The notes below the pieces were generated by a model. It had not been told where the DNA came from. It was given only the letters and a program-made list of their open reading frames with translations, and did no database searches. 64,000 nucleotides of DNA from Dicyema japonicum (lineage: Eukaryota > Dicyemida > Rhombozoa > Dicyemidae). This document shows, in pieces, positions 11,510-22,995 of the stretch. Position 1 is the stretch's first letter; every line of letters begins with the position of its first letter. The stretch covers positions 970,552 through 1,034,551 of the forward strand of contig RDEW01000012.1 in NCBI GenBank assembly GCA_011109175.1, read 5' to 3'. The position numbers and the translations under genes were made by a program.

Positions 11510-11590
11510 GAATGTCCAAAATTTTATAATTTTTACGGTCAATAAAGTCAAAAATTAATTTTTAAATAAAATAACATCAATTATCATTTT
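11510..11590. mobile_element. hAT-derived short fragment
   Basis: Contains TCAATAAAGTCAAAAATTAA and neighbouring words found inside hAT-related fragments at 8756-8960 and 35381-35600. Too short to orient with confidence. Confidence 0.4.
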
Positions 11591-11599
11591 ACATATTAT

Positions 11600-12010
11600 T
11601 CTGTCGAATGCAATCAAGAAATCATTGGAAAGGTTTAAATGCTGTTATGAATTATCCTGGACAACATTCAATGGATTCATCCAAGAAAGCGACCTCAAAA
11701 TTTGTCGATTATTACCCACTAATGTAAAACAAGTATCTCCCAATGTCCAAAAGCATGTTCAGACGAGCCAAGAGCATAACAACAAATCTCCAGTTCCCTC
11801 ATCAATGGCCTAATCAAACATGATCGAAACTACACCTCAAATAGAATATGAAGTCTTCATTTAAAACATCTTTAACTCAACTCAGAATTCTTCATAAATG
11901 CTACATACCTATGATCTGGAGAAAGTCTATCATCATCCTTGTCTTCAAAGCAATCAAAGATCCTTCGTCTTACAAGCCTACTATTTCTCTCAGTTGTATT
12001 GAAGATTTTA
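11600..12010 (+). pseudogene. LINE RT N-terminal fragment
   Basis: A plus-strand frame from about 11850 to 12008 reads IPMIWRKSIIILVFKAIKD, then SSYKPTISLSCIEDF. This is the RT0-RT1 pattern W+xxxIIxVxK....YRPISLL.cixKxxE of APE-type LINEs. It stops abruptly beside the ORC4 gene. Upstream frames are degraded. Confidence 0.55.
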
Positions 12011-12232
12011 AAAAAATAAAGTAAATTCAACTATCAGTCTTCAACCATTCTAAATCAAAATGTTTTTTTAAATCCTTAATAATCCATAAATTAGTGAGGG
12101 AGATGATAAGAAAAAAACAAACACCAGTAAGATATTCTGCCAACAGAAACATAATCAATAAAAAACAAATATACAAAAATAAACATAATTCAAAGACAGG
12201 ACTGGGCATACTCAATGAGTGACGTAACAGGG

Positions 12233-13729
12233 TTATGCATAGACATAATACTGGTAACAAGCAAATGCCTGTCCATCGACAAAAAACCGGCTGGTAGAAC
12301 TTGGTCCCCTTATGAAGAAAAGTCAGATAATTGAGTTCCACCAAATGTTCGAAAACCCACAAAAATATACAATCATACCTTAAAGGTCACCTCCTTATCA
12401 CAACGAGGAAACGAAGGTCGGTCAAAACAGACAATTTTTAACTCTACAATCACCAATCCACAAAACCGTTATAAATCACTTCAAAGTTGATATTTTCCCC
12501 CTCAAATTTCTTGATCAAATTAGCGACAACTAAAAGGAGCACCAACTCAAGTATCGGCAAATCTAAGCAATACAAGACACCACAATAACCTAAAAGATCT
12601 TTAATTTTATAATCAGTTGAAATCAAACTCCATGCGAAATTAAATCATCAACACAAAAATAATCATCACTTTTAGAAAGACTCACAACCAAGTACTAAAT
12701 TTTAATTAATTTATTACAAAATATATTTAACAAAAAATTAATAATATATTTAAAATAACCAAAAATTCTTGACGGCTCTAAGTGACTTTGAATAATGATA
12801 CTGAGCCAGCAGAATACTCTTAATATAAGAATTCCACTTTTTAGCAGAAATTAAAATATTTTTGGGAATCTAAAAAATAAGAAATGTATGTAAATAATAA
12901 TTTAAAAATACCATCGATGTGGAAGAAAGAATTGACCCGTGAAAGTCAGTAAACTCTTCCAGTGAAAAAGTATTGATTAGCTGAAGAATTCTCCCAGAAA
13001 ATCTCGAGCGAACTCGTTTTTCCAGTAATTCAACAATGTCCTTGGTAATATTAAACTTCATCAAACCAGTCTTCTTGTCGTGCCCACAACCAATGTCGGT
13101 ACCTCACTAATATGACACGCAGAAAAGAGAGAATATAACAGATTTTGTTTCTGTTTGGTTGCCAGTAAATCAATGTCTTCAACCAAAAACATGATAATTT
13201 TTTTCTCTAAAAGATCAAATAATTAATTAAATTATTAACTAACTTTAAGTAAAAATTAATTTTAATAATTCAATAAAATAATTTTAAAAAACCTTGCTGT
13301 GATAGAATGTTAGTTACTGTGGATATGTTGTCAGCAAATCCACTCTTAAACTAAAAAAACTCGTTTCACCCGGTTGGTCATTTCGCCACAGATTTTGTTT
13401 AGCTGGCTGGCCGTGTCGGCAAAAGCTGACTTTTCGTCACTGTATAAATAGCCTTAGTCAGTAAAAATACATACAATTCAATTTGACCACATCGACGACA
13501 TTTTCCACGGAAAAATCATTTTCCAATTTTTTAAGCAGCTTGAATATTTCATAAATTACCGTAGTTTTCCCACTGCCTCTGAACCGACTATTATAACAGA
13601 GTCACTAGTCTTGTTATTCACCAAATTGTTAGAAATGACATTAAGTTCCCTATTTTATAATTAAAATAACTTGTATATATTTTCCTGCCAGTTTATCTTT
13701 ATTAGCGTATCATCCTGACAACCCTTCAT
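12233..13729 (-). CDS. ORC4: Origin recognition complex subunit 4-like (frame-broken)
   Basis: ORC4 is an AAA+ subunit of the complex that loads the replicative helicase at origins. Reading the minus strand from ATG 13729: SDSVIIVG, Walker A as RGSGKTT, then DTASQLN, SGFADNIS, Walker B region MFLVEDIDLLA, NLLYSLF, VPTLVVGTTRRL, DIVELLEKRVRSRFSGR, KKWNSYIKS, VDDLISHG, LPILELVLLL, FEVIYNEL and FEHLVEL, colinear with human ORC4 over most of its length. Introns, high to low coordinate: 13650-13670 (21 nt), 13453-13474 (22), 13351-13369 (19, or 13345-13369, 25), 13207-13292 (86), 13041-13066 (26), 12870-12911 (42), 12695-12759 (65), 12444-12466 (23), and 12357-12378 (22, ending GG rather than AG). 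Oddities: Walker B has ED where DE is usual; single-base frame breaks occur just before RGSGKT (about 13582), near 13112, and at the 12760 and 12600 junctions. Either a recent pseudogene or a consensus with indel errors. The exact C-terminus is uncertain. Confidence 0.9.
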
Positions 13730-13984
13730 CACTGTTTATTGCGGCACTTGATATTATTTTTCTTTTATTTTAAAAAATAATATTTATTTTATATTTAAAT
13801 TAAAATTTAAGTTTTAACTAAGAATGAAAGCTTTGAAAATTATTGTTGATTAATTAAACGTTAATTCTCCTAATTTTGTTTCCGATATATCCGGGGTTAT
13901 TAAATAAATAATTAATAAATGAAGAGTTGGTCTGACTTTTGAAAGGACCCCTCTTGATACATACAGACTGAGGAACTGGACAAA

Positions 13985-14700
13985 TATTATGTACAAGAAT
14001 ACTAATTCGACTTTTATGGAAACGGACGACATGCACCGTCAGACGTGCATTTCGTCAACCTCTATTTCCTACAGCGGTGCTTGGCTGAACGCGTTCCCAT
14101 CATAATCAATTGGTCTCCTTTTGTAAGGACACCCTCCAAACCGGGATATCTATCCTTCTCGAGATCGACCTGTGCCAGCCTCATCTATGCCGTTGTGGAT
14201 CTGGTGTGGAATGCACAGGACTTTACCACTCTCTTGCCACCTCACCAGTTGCCGTTCCAATGTCATGTCGCCATCAAATGGGTTGTGAAGCGCTCTCTTG
14301 AGGCGGCTGGATTCCCGTCATCTCTGGAACCGGTGGGACTGGATCGTGCAGATGGAACGCGCCCAGAAAGGGTAACTGTCATTTTTTCTCTCTCGAATGA
14401 AATGCTTGATTTGAAATGGAGCTTGTACAGACATTTTACCCTGTCGAGACTTGCTGGTTCCATGTTGAATGCTGGGGAGGCTGCTCGGAATTTCGAAAAT
14501 TTAAAGATAAAAAATTAATTCAGCGTCTCCATTAAATTCCATGTACAGCCTGTTGTCGTCAGACGAGTCTTCGGGCCCATGACGGTCTCTTTTCTGAGAT
14601 CGCTTGGGTCGATGATATCGAAATTGAGTAATAAGCGTCAGAAAACAGAATGGTTTCTCCAAGGATTTCTCTGTCTGTTGTTCAAAGGATTCTAACAAGT
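13985..14700 (+). pseudogene. WYLDD-type LINE C-terminal region
   Basis: Plus-strand pieces show EIDLCQPHLCRCGSGVE (Cys-rich block), then SLEPVGLDRADGTRPERVTV (the RPDG site is altered to RPER), then FGPMTVSFLRSLGSM. Order and spacing match 28208-28972. Stops and frameshifts separate the blocks, so it is dead. Confidence 0.75.
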
Positions 14701-15744
14701 AATTTCTGTAACCAAATCCTCCTCGATAGTTTATACTCCACCAACATGCTAAACATAATCGTCACTTATCCTGCTAACCAGAATCAGATCGCTCATCGTG
14801 AAAAAAGGAGAAAAAGGAGTAGGCTCATTGAGTGCAAATAAAAGTTATAAATCGAGTCAAAATATGTTGTGTCAAAATTGTCAAAAATTATTTTTTTGAT
14901 TTTTATTTCATTCAAATATTAAATATTCTGAGGAATTTTCTATCAACTCGAAAGGGATGTGCAGTCTATGTGGTATACTTGTGAGTTCAAAAAATCAGTT
15001 TTCATCGAATCGTTCATCTGAAAATATCTCAAACTAACTGGTTTTTCAGACGCCAATATCTGAGTTTCCTCAGTCCATCTAAGACTCCTTTATTGATAAG
15101 GTCACTTTCAATCTGATATTCTTTCGCATAATTGAAAAGCTTACAAGGCTTGTTTGAGTGCATTGGACATCATCTTACGTCCACTTAGTGTAGAAAATGT
15201 ACATCAAAGACAACGTGACGAAATATGTTATTCTGAGTTTCATATGCACTATAGAACTCTAAAGTTTTTGTTCTGATAGTCGAAATCGATAGTCGGGCAG
15301 AAATATGTGAATACACTTATAGGAATAGTTTCTGACCACAAGAAAATATTTTTAATATCGTGTGGTATGCACAAGTGCTGAAACGATTTTTACATCATAT
15401 AACTTGCGTTGCACAGCTTAAAGATGTTGATCTAACTTTTCTGCAAAAACCACAATCAAAAACATATTACAAGTCAACTAAATGGGGAATTGGCTGAGGC
15501 TGATATTAAAGTGAAAAAAATAATTGAGACATAATCCGAATATGTTTAGCGGGAATCCAAATGAACTACCAATTTCTCGTCGATATTGAGTAAATATTAG
15601 TCTATGAATTAGTAAAAAAGGCGGAATAAGTCAATCTCATCATTAGGTCGACTTTTTATTTTGACTTTATAAATCGGAAATTTGGACATAAAATTGACTT
15701 TATTTTTTTGATTTAAAAATTTATTAACAATAAAATATTATTTA
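14701..15744. other. Gene-free stretch ending in a hAT fragment
   Basis: No gene seen in 14701-15640. The stretch 15640-15735 (GGTCGACTTTTTATTTTGAC, then AAATCGGAAATTT) is the inverted right end of a hAT copy like 36540-36624. Confidence 0.45.
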
Positions 15745-17392
15745 TTAACTATGGGGGAGAGCGGCTGCTGACATCACGGAGTAAGTGTTTCCGCAAACAA
15801 CTGCCGGCACGGCATGTGACAGAACGTCGTGTACTTTTCTCCACGGCCCTCCAATTGTGGCGTCATCGAGATACCAGAGGTTTAGTTGTTTGTTTATAGA
15901 GCGGACAATTTCATCGATGGCCAGAGCGAAGAGTAGTGAACCAAGTGGGTCTCTCTTGTTGAACTCCGGTCTCCGAACAGATAATCTTGTCCCCGAAAAC
16001 CAGTGAAGAATTGGTTCCGTAAGCGAGGTAGACAAGTGGAATAAGTTCCGGGGCTCGTTTGCTTGTAGTTTCGAAAATTTGATCCCTCCTCAATGAATTG
16101 AAGGCATTGCAGATGTCCAGCTTGACCCCAATGTGTGGGTTTTGTTCGTCTTTCTGTCCAAACAAACACCTCGCAGCATGCACTGCCGCCTCGCATCCGT
16201 TTCTTACACCAACCCTCAGTTGGAGGGGGAAAATTCTTCAGATATTATCGGACAGACAATGCTGCATGCGATTTTCGCTGTCAGTCTTCTGAAATAGTTG
16301 CCGACCGCGATGGGGCGGACTCCACCTTCGGGTTTTTTAAAGGCCAGTAGATGTGCACTGAAAAGAGCTTCCTTGCGTTGGAAAGAATATCTCCGTTCAA
16401 AATACGCATAACCAGTTTTGTAATTGATTTGACAAGGTTGCAGGCAGCTTCTGCAGTAGCCTCAGTCGAAAGATCCTTGATGTGACCCGGCCGCAAGCCA
16501 TTGATACCTCCACTGCTACTTGCCACAAACGACGAAATGCCGCGTCGCACTTCGCTTTCGGTAACGGTCATCTTTGACAAATCTGCCGGAAGCACGAATG
16601 GGCACTAATCTGCCGGAGGACATGGATGTTTTCGTCTGATTAGATCCTGCACCTCAGGCGTCGCAGCCATAACAGCTTCGTCACTGGCGACGACGGGCAA
16701 CGCCGCTCGGACGTCGCCTTCAAATAGTTTGCGGTTTACCCTCTCTCCAAGTATTTCCGGGCCATTCAAATAAACCGGAGGATTGGAATCAGAATGTCTT
16801 GATTTCTTGACTTCCGTCTTGGTGAGAGAATACACATAGAAAACCTGAATGTTCTTCTTCATTTTTGAAGGAAAGGGAGTTCCAAGTGTCGTGCTTTTCT
16901 CTGTATTCCGTTGATCTCCTTTTGAGTCAATGAATGGAATTCCAAGGGCCATCGGAGCAAAACTGAGGAGTTTTAGCCAGGCCTCCAGGTCGTCGGACGT
17001 GAGAGCATCGTCAATTGCAGAGGCCAGGCATGTAGCCGCGGGGATCCGGACGGGTCTTGGGATCCTGATTGGGATCTTCCTGCTTTCCTTAGATCCGACA
17101 AGAGAAGAGCAAGAGGCTCGTTTGGTTCAACGTGCTCGTTTGGAATGATCCTCTGGGTTTTCCAACCAGTGCCCATTCAGACACTGCAGTTCCACAGGCA
17201 GAGCGAGCACGCAGCATGCTGAGGCATCTTTATGCATCCAAGGTGGAAAAAGTCACGGCAAGACGAGCAGAAAAGTACATATTTGCGTGCATTGACAAAA
17301 CCGCATGTAGAGCATGTAGTGTCCAGTCTCTTAGGTGTAATGTGTGTTGCTGCATTGTATGAACGACGCTCCATGATGATACAATTACTCAC
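15745..17392 (-). pseudogene. WYLDD-type LINE: PHD-like finger to RT, frame-broken
   Basis: Read on the minus strand. 17392-17177 encodes a Cys/His finger with CSTCG, FCSSCRDFFHLGC and CSLC, spaced like a PHD/FYVE-type zinc finger. 16952-16605 is a linker. 16595-16281 carries SSSGGINGLRPGHIKDL, the entry block of this RT family. 16183-15911 gives KLDICNAFNSLRRD, and 16035-15745 gives DPLGSLLFALAI and the catalytic NLWYLDDATIGG. Each part is in a different frame, so the copy is inactive. The C-terminal nuclease-like region, seen in other copies, is missing at 15745. This is the only copy in the window that keeps both the finger and RT, so it links the scattered C-terminal fragments to a named domain order. 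Confidence 0.85.
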
Positions 17393-17433
17393 AACAAGAC
17401 CACACGTTGATTTATTTTATTTATTTTTTTTAA

Positions 17434-17790
17434 CATCCAAGACCACGGTAAAACCAAAACTAACTATCATGTGATCCCTGATGCGCTCCGCCAAAATCCT
17501 CATTTTTCCCGGTGCTCCTCCCTCGTACCCACACAAGCTCGTACAGGGCGGCTGACTGTATTTGCAGGGCCACCTTCCCGCATGCCGGAGTTTTGTTTAA
17601 TAAGGGCCTCCAGAGTAGTCGGTCCGGTTCTATGTCTCCCACAAGACCACCGCTCCGTCATTCTGAAAGCCTTCTTTTGAACGTCCTCAATCTTCTTAGT
17701 GTTCGTCCATGATAATGAAAGTCCCCACGAAGCACACGCGTACGAGAAGCATGGATCGATGTATTGCTTGTAAATGTTCATCAAGACTAA
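17434..17790 (-). mobile_element. APE-type LINE, 3' 0.36 kb copy A
   Basis: Encodes on the minus strand the last RT/thumb part (DPCFSYACASWGLSLSWTN, VQKKAFRM, LIKQNSG) and the 3' end with ACTAACTATCATGTGATCCC at 17459-17478. It is nearly identical to 58735-59098, and both copies stop at the same GTTCATCAAGAC boundary, so the two share a truncation point or a common short source. Confidence 0.85.
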
Positions 17791-17794
17791 ATCA

Positions 17795-18680
17795 AATTAA
17801 ATAAATTTTTTTGACTTTGATAAATTTATTTACAAAACTAATCAAAATCTTTATTAAAATATAGAATAATGTAATTAAAAACGTTTTCGAGTTTAAAATT
17901 TCGGTCTTTAGATAGTAATTTTTCCAATAAATAAAAACATCTCTCAACAAATAATGACGAAGAAGGACACCTTTTCAGATAGTTGTATACATATGGAGAA
18001 ATATGTTGTTTTTCCACTTTTGTGATAAAAACCACTCGATTGATAAATAATCTTGATTTCAGTACTTTTTGATTCCACATAATCGTTCCAGAAATGCAAT
18101 TTCTGAATGCATTAACATCGTCTTCTCAATTATTCGCAAAATCCCTTAGAACATCGGTAATTATTTGACAAATAAACGAAGAGTTTGCTGCAGAAGATAA
18201 TGGGCGACATGTAAAATATTTTCTTGGGATCAGAAATTCTTCCAATAAGTGTATTGACATATTTGTCCCCTGATATCAGTTTCGTCAATCAAAACAAAAA
18301 TTTTATTCATATCTATAATAAATGGAATTAAGACCTCAAAAATAGCTTAATTCTGTCAAGTTACTTCTGGCATAAATTTTCTACACTTTATCGGCAAGCG
18401 TAAGTAGAAGAAAGATGATGTCCAATACCCTCAAATAAGTCTCGTAAGCTTTTACTGTTCAACATATGCAAAGGAATATCGGTTTAGACAAAAGCCTTAG
18501 TGACTTTATCGACCCATTCGTGGGCAGATGGGACGAGAAAATCATTTAGTTTTATGATATTGGCGCATGTAAAAAGTAATAAAAATAATAACTTGTTAAT
18601 TTGATATCCTTATTATTGATTTTTGATTACAAACTACATTTTTATAAGTTTTAAACAATTTTAAAAACATATCAATGTTT
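17795..18680 (-). mobile_element. hAT-family element, minus strand, decayed
   Basis: The minus-strand frame 18080-17838 has the hAT dimerisation pattern: PSSSLFVERCFYLLEKLLSK then ENVFNYIILYFN. Further upstream (about 18290-18230) FVLIDETDIRG resembles the DESTD region of hAT transposases. The distal end (about 18680-18600, inverted) carries AAATTGTTTAAAACTTAT as in the complete copy at 35381. Terminal TAGGG is not clear on either side. Confidence 0.7.
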
Positions 18681-19812
18681 GAATTCCACATAGACAAATA
18701 GCAGTGACTATACTGTGAGTATGACTGGGTCGTCCAACGTCGGGATCACAAAGCCACACGATTCAGACAACAGTGACCATCCTGATTTGTCTTATGACAA
18801 TCATAACTGGTATTCTTCGAAATAAGATCACCAACAAAAATGCAATAAAGATTCTTGGTTTAGAACTCAGAAATCTCCGTAGAACATGTCTCCAGATTAT
18901 TCGAGTATAGACCTCCAACACTAATACAAAATCCCCCACAACAGACATCGACGCATACAAATTCACAGGATATATCGAAACGATATTCGCATTACGAATT
19001 ATGAGACAGTCCCGGTAGAAGATAGACGTCTCCACACCACCTACTGCTCAATAGAATATCAACTGCCTCAGTATTTGACCGTAGACTTTCTCTAGGTTTG
19101 TCTCGCTGACCACAAAGATATTGACTTTGAAAGCTGCTGTAAGTAGTGCTAGTTTACTATGCCTTTTCCTTAAGGAGAGGGCATAATAAGGAGAGGGAAC
19201 CATAACTTGAACCAAAAGTCCCTGTTGTCCAGCAATATTAAGTTAGGTCATGCTTCTCTGTACAAAAGAGACATCTCTTTTTTTAGAGGGAGGATCTATG
19301 TTCATAGAATTGGCATTAAAAAATCTCAGGTAAGGTCTATTTGCCCATGCGCTCAAGATTGTTTTCGCCCAATGTAGAAACTAATAACTAGGGCAACCAG
19401 AAAAAAGCAATTTTTGAAAAAGTCGCAAAAATTTGTAAAAAATAGCATTTTTTATTTTCATATCAAGGATCTGTTTAAAATAAATTTTTTGCATGTCCAC
19501 AAATGGTTCCTCTGTTCTACTTTAAAATATCGCTGTCGATTGAAGTTTCTGACTTTCCCTGTTGGACGTAACACTTATTTGAGAGTGTGATAGTAGATGA
19601 CATCCCAGACAAATGGTTTTCCATTCTATCAAGCTTTTTCCATTTTTACGGCACAAACCGAAGACAGGTCTAAGAGTTGAGAAAACCGAGCAGCATCAAT
19701 TGTCATAACAACGTCTTTTGGGAAGCATTCTTTCAGAAAAAATTAAAATGCAAAAATGAAAATTTAACGACGATTTCATATAAAATGTCCAATTTTCAAT
19801 TGTGAATAAAAA
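18681..19812. other. Decayed, gene-free stretch
   Basis: No gene can be supported. A minus frame of 90 codons (18763-19035) lacks motifs and is probably antisense to LINE debris. ACTAGGGCAACCAGAAAAAA near 19388 resembles the ACTAGGGCAACGAG at 4149 and may be a transposon end. Confidence 0.4.
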
Positions 19813-19913
19813 ATGATTAGGGTGGGACAAATTTGGTTCAATTTAACAATCTCATTGAAAAGGATTTTATTAATAACTTTTATTTTGATATTTTTGATGC
19901 AAAACTGACTAAG

Positions 19914-21047
19914 AAGAATGTGTCTATATTATCACTCCGTGTCAATTACTACTGAATGGAGATCAAGAAGTGATTTCAAAGTTAAAGAATGAAACAGACA
20001 AATCACGTTTGAGTAATATTGTGGTCACGAACTGCATTGAACACGCAAAATCAAGTGGATATTTTTCATATCCAATCTCTCAAGACGAGAGAGCTAATCC
20101 ACTGGCCTACCTTTTGATTGTTTTCAGGAACTCGAAGCAGGTAGAACAACTACTCAGAACGATTTACCGAACAAATAATCATTATTGCATCCACGTGGAC
20201 AAAAAATCCGATGCAGAATTTCTACAAAGTATTAAAAGTTTCACGAGTTGTCTCCCAAATGTGATTGTAATTAATACATATGACGTCGAATGGGGGACAA
20301 TGACTACATTGCTCGCAGAAATAAAATGCATGGAATTACTCTACGAAAGTTCGAGTGATTGGAAATACATAATAAATCTAACAGGGGAAGAATTCCCATT
20401 GAAATCAAATAATGAAATTGTTAGAATAACGAAAGCACTCAATGGGTCTAATTGGATGGAGAAGCCTGTAATATTACCGTTTGATTTGGGATCATTGCAG
20501 GTTAGACAGATATGAAAATAAGGCCAATAAGTTCGAACACGGAGTTACACTATACAAGGCAGGTTTACACGGTGTCTTCTGTCGGGGATTCGTCCACTTT
20601 ATATTGAAAAATGAAACTTCCTCTGAATTACTTAAATGGTTGGAAGACACATATATTCCTGATGAAACATTTTATTCAACATTAAACTATAATTCCAAAA
20701 TTTTGAAGGTCCCAGGATCATTATCAGGTAATATATTAAAATATTTAGCCCACATCGATCCTTTAAAGCTTGAACCACAAATAGAAAATCGTTACAAACA
20801 ATGGTATGAAGGCTGCTATGGCTTCTTTGTTCGAAGTGTATGTATTTTGGGAGCACAGGATTTACAATATGCTGTTAATAGTAAAGCTATTATCGTCAAC
20901 AAATTTTATGCAGAATATAATCCGTCTACTCTACAATGCCTTGAAAATTGGATTCGAATGAAGTCAATGAATATTATTGATGAGTTTGGAGACGACTACT
21001 TGGACGTTTATAGAAATCAAATTTTCGTAAAAATCATGTATGACTAA
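19914..21047 (+). CDS. GCNT1: Core-2-type beta-1,6-N-acetylglucosaminyltransferase (GT14)
   Basis: GCNT enzymes add GlcNAc in beta-1,6 linkage to O-glycan cores in the Golgi as type II membrane proteins. Exon 19914-20478 joins exon 20501-21047 across a 22-nt intron (20479-20500, GTTTGA...TTGCAG), restoring the conserved RYE segment. Visible family signatures: CQLLLNGDQEVI at the stem boundary, NPLAYLLIVF, LLRTIYRTNNHYCIHVDKKS, EWGTMTTLLAEIKCMELLY, WKYIINLTGEEFPLKSNNEI, and IPDETFYSTL, whose Glu matches the catalytic base. It ends near IQCLD-like LQCLENW. About 370 residues cover the whole luminal domain. The true start is not settled: the frame is open back to 19913 and a CTGACTAAG acceptor lies there; an ATG at 19813 in another frame encodes a basic-flanked hydrophobic segment (KRILLITFILIFLM) that would suit the membrane anchor, but I find no GT donor to join them. 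Which GCNT paralogue it is cannot be told. Otherwise frame-intact. Confidence 0.92.
20479..20500 (+). other. 22-nt spliceosomal intron in the GT14 gene
   Basis: Begins GTTTGATTT and ends ATTGCAG. Removing it keeps the protein colinear with GCNT enzymes (…VILP then LDRYENKANKF). An alternative 22-nt GT-AG pair at 20501-20522 also keeps frame but deletes the conserved RYE residues. Confidence 0.8.
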
Positions 21048-21407
21048 CAATTTAAATTAGCCTAATTTCACTTCAATATTGTTATGGTAAATCATATTAT
21101 TTTTCTGTTACATATTAACCATTACTGTAAGCATGAGATTGTTACTTGTCCTTATTCTCGCCATGCCTCTTTTATCAATCTTTTGCTCCAATGTTTTTGT
21201 AGGCAATTAAAAAGTAACAAAGACAAGTTCCAATTGATCAGTAAATCATTGGTTTTTTATTTGTCAGAACTTTCTCTAATCCCTAATAGCTTATGAAACA
21301 GGTTGGATGATAATTTAATTAATTCAGCATTGTTAATGTTGTTTTTGAATCTAACAGTAGCTTATATATTAAATCTAATTGATGGTAAACAGTAACATCG
21401 ATATAAA
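21048..21407. other. 3' flank of the GT14 gene
   Basis: AT-rich, probably 3' UTR for the first 100 bases. This part (to about 21110) is conserved in the inverted fragment at 46640-46860. Nothing else seen. Confidence 0.5.
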
Positions 21408-21429
21408 TTGTATTATTGTAACGACACTT

Positions 21430-21690
21430 TATTAATAACTGGTATAGCTCATGCAGAGGAGCCTGTCGCGAGCTTCGATTATTTCACAAACGAAGCCGAG
21501 TCTCTTCTGGGACTTCCACAACCAGGACTTGTTTGGCATGTGTTCTCAATTCAGTTAACCGACTGCTATGCTGTTCTGCTGATTCTTCAGCCTGCATTTG
21601 TTGTGCAAGTATCCTCAATACGGTTAACTGACTGCTATGATGTTCTGCTGATTCTTCAGCCCGCATTTGTTGGATGTGAAGATTGACTCA
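21430..21690 (-). repeat. 63-bp tandem duplication encoding coiled-coil repeats
   Basis: Two copies of a 63-bp unit (about 21550-21675) contain GGTTAACTGACTGCTATG or GTTAACCGACTGCTATG. On the minus strand they encode 21-residue repeats of the type QQMQAEESAEQHSSRLTELR, heptad-like and strongly charged. It may be a gag-like or structural coiled-coil fragment; the flanking frame closes quickly and I do not recognise a gene. Confidence 0.55.
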
Positions 21691-21839
21691 TTTTTCGGAA
21701 ATTTTAGTATGTAGATCAAACTATAAGCTGAACACCTATTTATACATATATTCTGACCTTTGGAAAATATTCTTCTCATAAAAGAGTTAACTTAAACCAA
21801 TCTTTATTCCCTCTCTAGTCACACAAATCAGTCATCCAC

Positions 21840-22305
21840 ATCCAATGTAGTTTCCTCATAATAATGTCAGCTCTACAAGTTTGTTTCAAGATAATGATAA
21901 CTTCATCCTCAGGGACCTTCCTGACTATGTTCGATGATCACAAGTTTTTTAATCATGAATGACTGGGTGTATATCCTCATTGTCTTTTATGAATAATTTA
22001 TAATTCTCGAAACAATTTGAAATATTCCCGCCCAAAATAATCGGAATATTTTGGATTAGATGAAACAATTTTATATTTCAAATTTGAATAAGATATCTCA
22101 TTTTTACTTGTTGATTATGAAAGTGGAATAATAACACTACACAGCTAACAAAACCCTACAGAAGATTTTTGAGCCAGTGACAGGACCACCATCCTTGGTC
22201 TTCCACGAAAGCGATTTACATGGAAGAAGTAATATTTGGATGGGATGTCGGGTCTAACCTCAGGAAAATCTCATTGGTCATAAGGTTGTAATATCTCATT
22301 GGATT
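21840..22305. repeat. Dispersed repeat, copy A (inverted partner at 48060-48600)
   Basis: The segment from GTAGTTTCCTCATAATAATG through CTACACAGCTAACAAAACCC to GTCATAAGGTTGTA is the reverse complement of 48060-48600, with scattered substitutions and small indels. No coding pattern. It may be a non-autonomous element or a segmental duplication; no terminal repeats stand out. Confidence 0.8.
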
Positions 22306-22674
22306 TATTGATTTGTTATTCATTTTAACGACATATATTAAATAACTCTTATCATACCTTTCATTAACATCATTTCAATATCCCCTTTAAAGAAATAGAA
22401 CTGATATTTTCAAAATCTGCATAACTCTATTTGATTAAATACAGGAGTTTTGCAATTTTTCCAAATTAGATTTTAGCCATGATATTTGTTAATTTCAGAT
22501 TTCATGAAACAAATTTTCATTTATGTTTTTCTCCAGAGGCATTGGTGTGAAAAATCGAATGATGTTCAATCGTGCAATGGAGTTTTCTCATTTTCCACCG
22601 CCTCTATGATAAACAAAATAATTGTGTAACTTGTCTATGATTCATCATTATCATCAAATTATTTGAAAAATGTA

Positions 22675-22995
22675 CGATCTTTTATTCTTCAGTAAATTCC
22701 TTGGAAAACTAAAAAAGGTCGAATCGAAATTACAGAAAACCTTTATCTTGGAACGGTCTTTCATTCTTCAGTTAATTCCTTGGAAAACTAAAATAGGTCG
22801 AATCGAAGTTACAGAAAACATGAATCTTGAAGCGGTCTTTTATTCTTCAGTTAATTCCTTGGGAAAACTAAAATAGGTCGAATCGTAGTTACAGAATACA
22901 TTAATCTTGAAACGGTTTATTATTTTTCAGTTAATTTTTTGAGATAACCAAAATAAATCTAAACAAAGTTACAGAAAACATGCTTCTTATAGCTG
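22675..22995. repeat. 79-80-bp minisatellite, four copies
   Basis: Four units start at about 22675, 22754, 22833 and 22913. Each contains CGGTCTTTTATTCTTCAGTT, CCTTGGAAAACTAAAATAGG and TCGAATCGAAGTTACAGAAA. The last copy is the most diverged. The 68-codon frame over it is a by-product of the repeat. Confidence 0.9.

Noticed and set aside
12027-12230. Strongly hydrophobic end of a 111-codon minus frame after the ORC4 blocks
   Set aside because: Past the ORC4 homology the sequence is T-rich and codes Leu, Ile and Phe by base composition; no family pattern.
14045-14518. 157-codon plus frame as a host gene
   Set aside because: Contains the LEPVGLDRADGTRPE block of the WYLDD LINE family and is flanked by the rest of that domain in other frames.
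19970-19972. GTG as start of the GT14 protein
   Set aside because: Conserved residues (CQLLLNGDQE) lie upstream in the same open frame, so translation must begin earlier.
20501-20522. Alternative 22-nt intron GTTAGA...AATAAG in the GT14 gene
   Set aside because: Keeps frame but removes the conserved RYE residues; the pair at 20479-20500 fits the family better.
22670-22876. 68-codon plus-strand frame
   Set aside because: Lies entirely within the 79-bp minisatellite and repeats with it.
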